NCBI GenBank assembly: GCA_963970005.1
Contig: CAXAMN010027506.1
Location: 1 to 64,000 of the forward strand
Length of the DNA: 64,000 nucleotides
Source of the DNA: Durusdinium trenchii
Lineage: Eukaryota > Sar > Dinophyceae > Suessiales > Symbiodiniaceae
Reading direction: 5' to 3'
Every line of letters starts with the position of its first letter. Positions within the stretch are counted from its first letter, which is position 1. A program made the position numbers and the translations under genes. The notes beneath the pieces are model-generated. The model did no database searches, had not been told where the DNA came from, and worked only from the letters and a program-made list of their open reading frames with translations. Positions 63,286 through 64,000 of this stretch are shown here, one piece after another.

Positions 63286-63819
63286 GCATTCGCCACCTGA
63301 GCGTCTACTACGGCGTATGCCGGTGTGTTTCACACCCCGCGTGGGGTGATTTTCACACCCCGCTCGGGGGGGAACACCTGTTTGGATTTCGGACGATTTC
63401 GGTGTGTAGGCTACCAGGTCGTTGAAAAGGCGGATCGGGCAGATCTGTACTCTGACCGCTGATCTTGAGGTGCTCAGACCAGGAACAGGGCTAAGGCTGA
63501 AGCTTGGCTTCTTCTGCGTCCAGCTTCTCCTGGGTGTCATCTCCAGGAATGGATTCACAGATCCTTAGCACGGCTCGACAGCTGTTCCATGCGGTTCCAC
63601 CCACCGGTCGTTGCTACGTGATCATGAGGGCTACAACCAAGCTATGCAAACGAGCAAACGATTTGAGCGTCTTGAACCTACAAGGAAAAACAGGCTGAAA
63701 CCAGGAACTGACATGGTTTCCTACGATCAGGTGGTTTCCATGGAAACGTTCCCGGGAGTGTAAATCTTTATCAGGCGCTTTCCTGCTGGCCATTTCCTGC
63801 GACCGCGCGGAGCGCCCCT

Positions 63820-63880
63820 GCCAGGGCACGAGGAGCTGCGCTTCCGTCGGATGCCCTCGATGATCTCTTTGGAGGCTTGC
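63820..63880 (-). CDS. Predicted internal exon, unknown
   Basis: GGGGCAG|G onward reads QASKEIIEGIRRKRSSSCPG. The acceptor fits the AG|G rule. Several GC donors are possible. It is not recognised. Confidence 0.35.
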
Positions 63881-64000
63881 CTGCCCCGGCAATGCGAGGG
63901 GTCCGTCACCTTTGTGTGGAGCCCCACAATGACAATAACAGTGTCTAGTCCCCACAACATTGAGCACTACGACTACTATGGTGGTAGCTCTGCACCTCAG

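Noticed and set aside
1..64000. Bacterial operons, prophage or plasmid genes
   Set aside because: No Shine-Dalgarno/ORF structure; proteins only appear after removal of introns.

Overview
The window looks like nuclear DNA of a dinoflagellate, most likely of the Symbiodiniaceae type. It is an intron-rich eukaryotic draft assembly with three runs of N, many micro- and minisatellites, and no bacterial-style reading frames. The best evidence is the splicing. Two conserved proteins can be rebuilt exon by exon, but only if introns may start with GT, GC or GA and end in AG, with the next exon almost always starting with G. That donor mixture is a known dinoflagellate trait. Both genes and nearly every other exon-like segment read on the minus strand, which fits the one-way gene clusters of dinoflagellates. 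Exons were found by reading frames by eye. Homology calls rest on recalled family motifs and not on a search.

Gene 1 (about 10,329 down to 2,650, minus) is a cobalamin-dependent methionine synthase (MetH) relative. Eighteen short exons rebuild the homocysteine domain followed by the methyltetrahydrofolate domain. Reading phase is kept across every junction but one, where an extra base in a C6 tract shifts the frame. The zinc cysteines and most folate-site signature residues are replaced, so it looks like a non-catalytic paralogue or a young pseudogene. The cobalamin and AdoMet domains are not recognisable. Between gene 1 and position 1 lie four exon-like segments of unknown product.

From 10.5 to 14.8 kb there are scattered minus-strand exon-like segments. 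Next come four abutting satellite arrays (14.84-17.03 kb; units of 14, 31, 42 and 60 bp). Gene 2 (17,321-18,905, minus) follows, with two copies of a domain I associate with dinoflagellate proteins (WxVxGG, then TGAVVEE, then GPxxGWV). From 19 to 30 kb there are more unassigned minus-strand exons and fold-back elements.

Gene 3 (about 60,721 down to 29,999, minus) is CFAP44 (WDR52), a WD-repeat/coiled-coil protein of the ciliary axoneme. At least 27 exons are co-linear with the animal protein, from the first WD repeats through an acidic spacer to the C-terminal coiled coil. One intron is about 8.3 kb. The introns hold microsatellites, a 400-bp gap inside an inverted repeat, a dispersed CTACTAGG-type repeat, and one copy of a small fold-back transposon. 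Past 60.7 kb only short exon-like segments remain.
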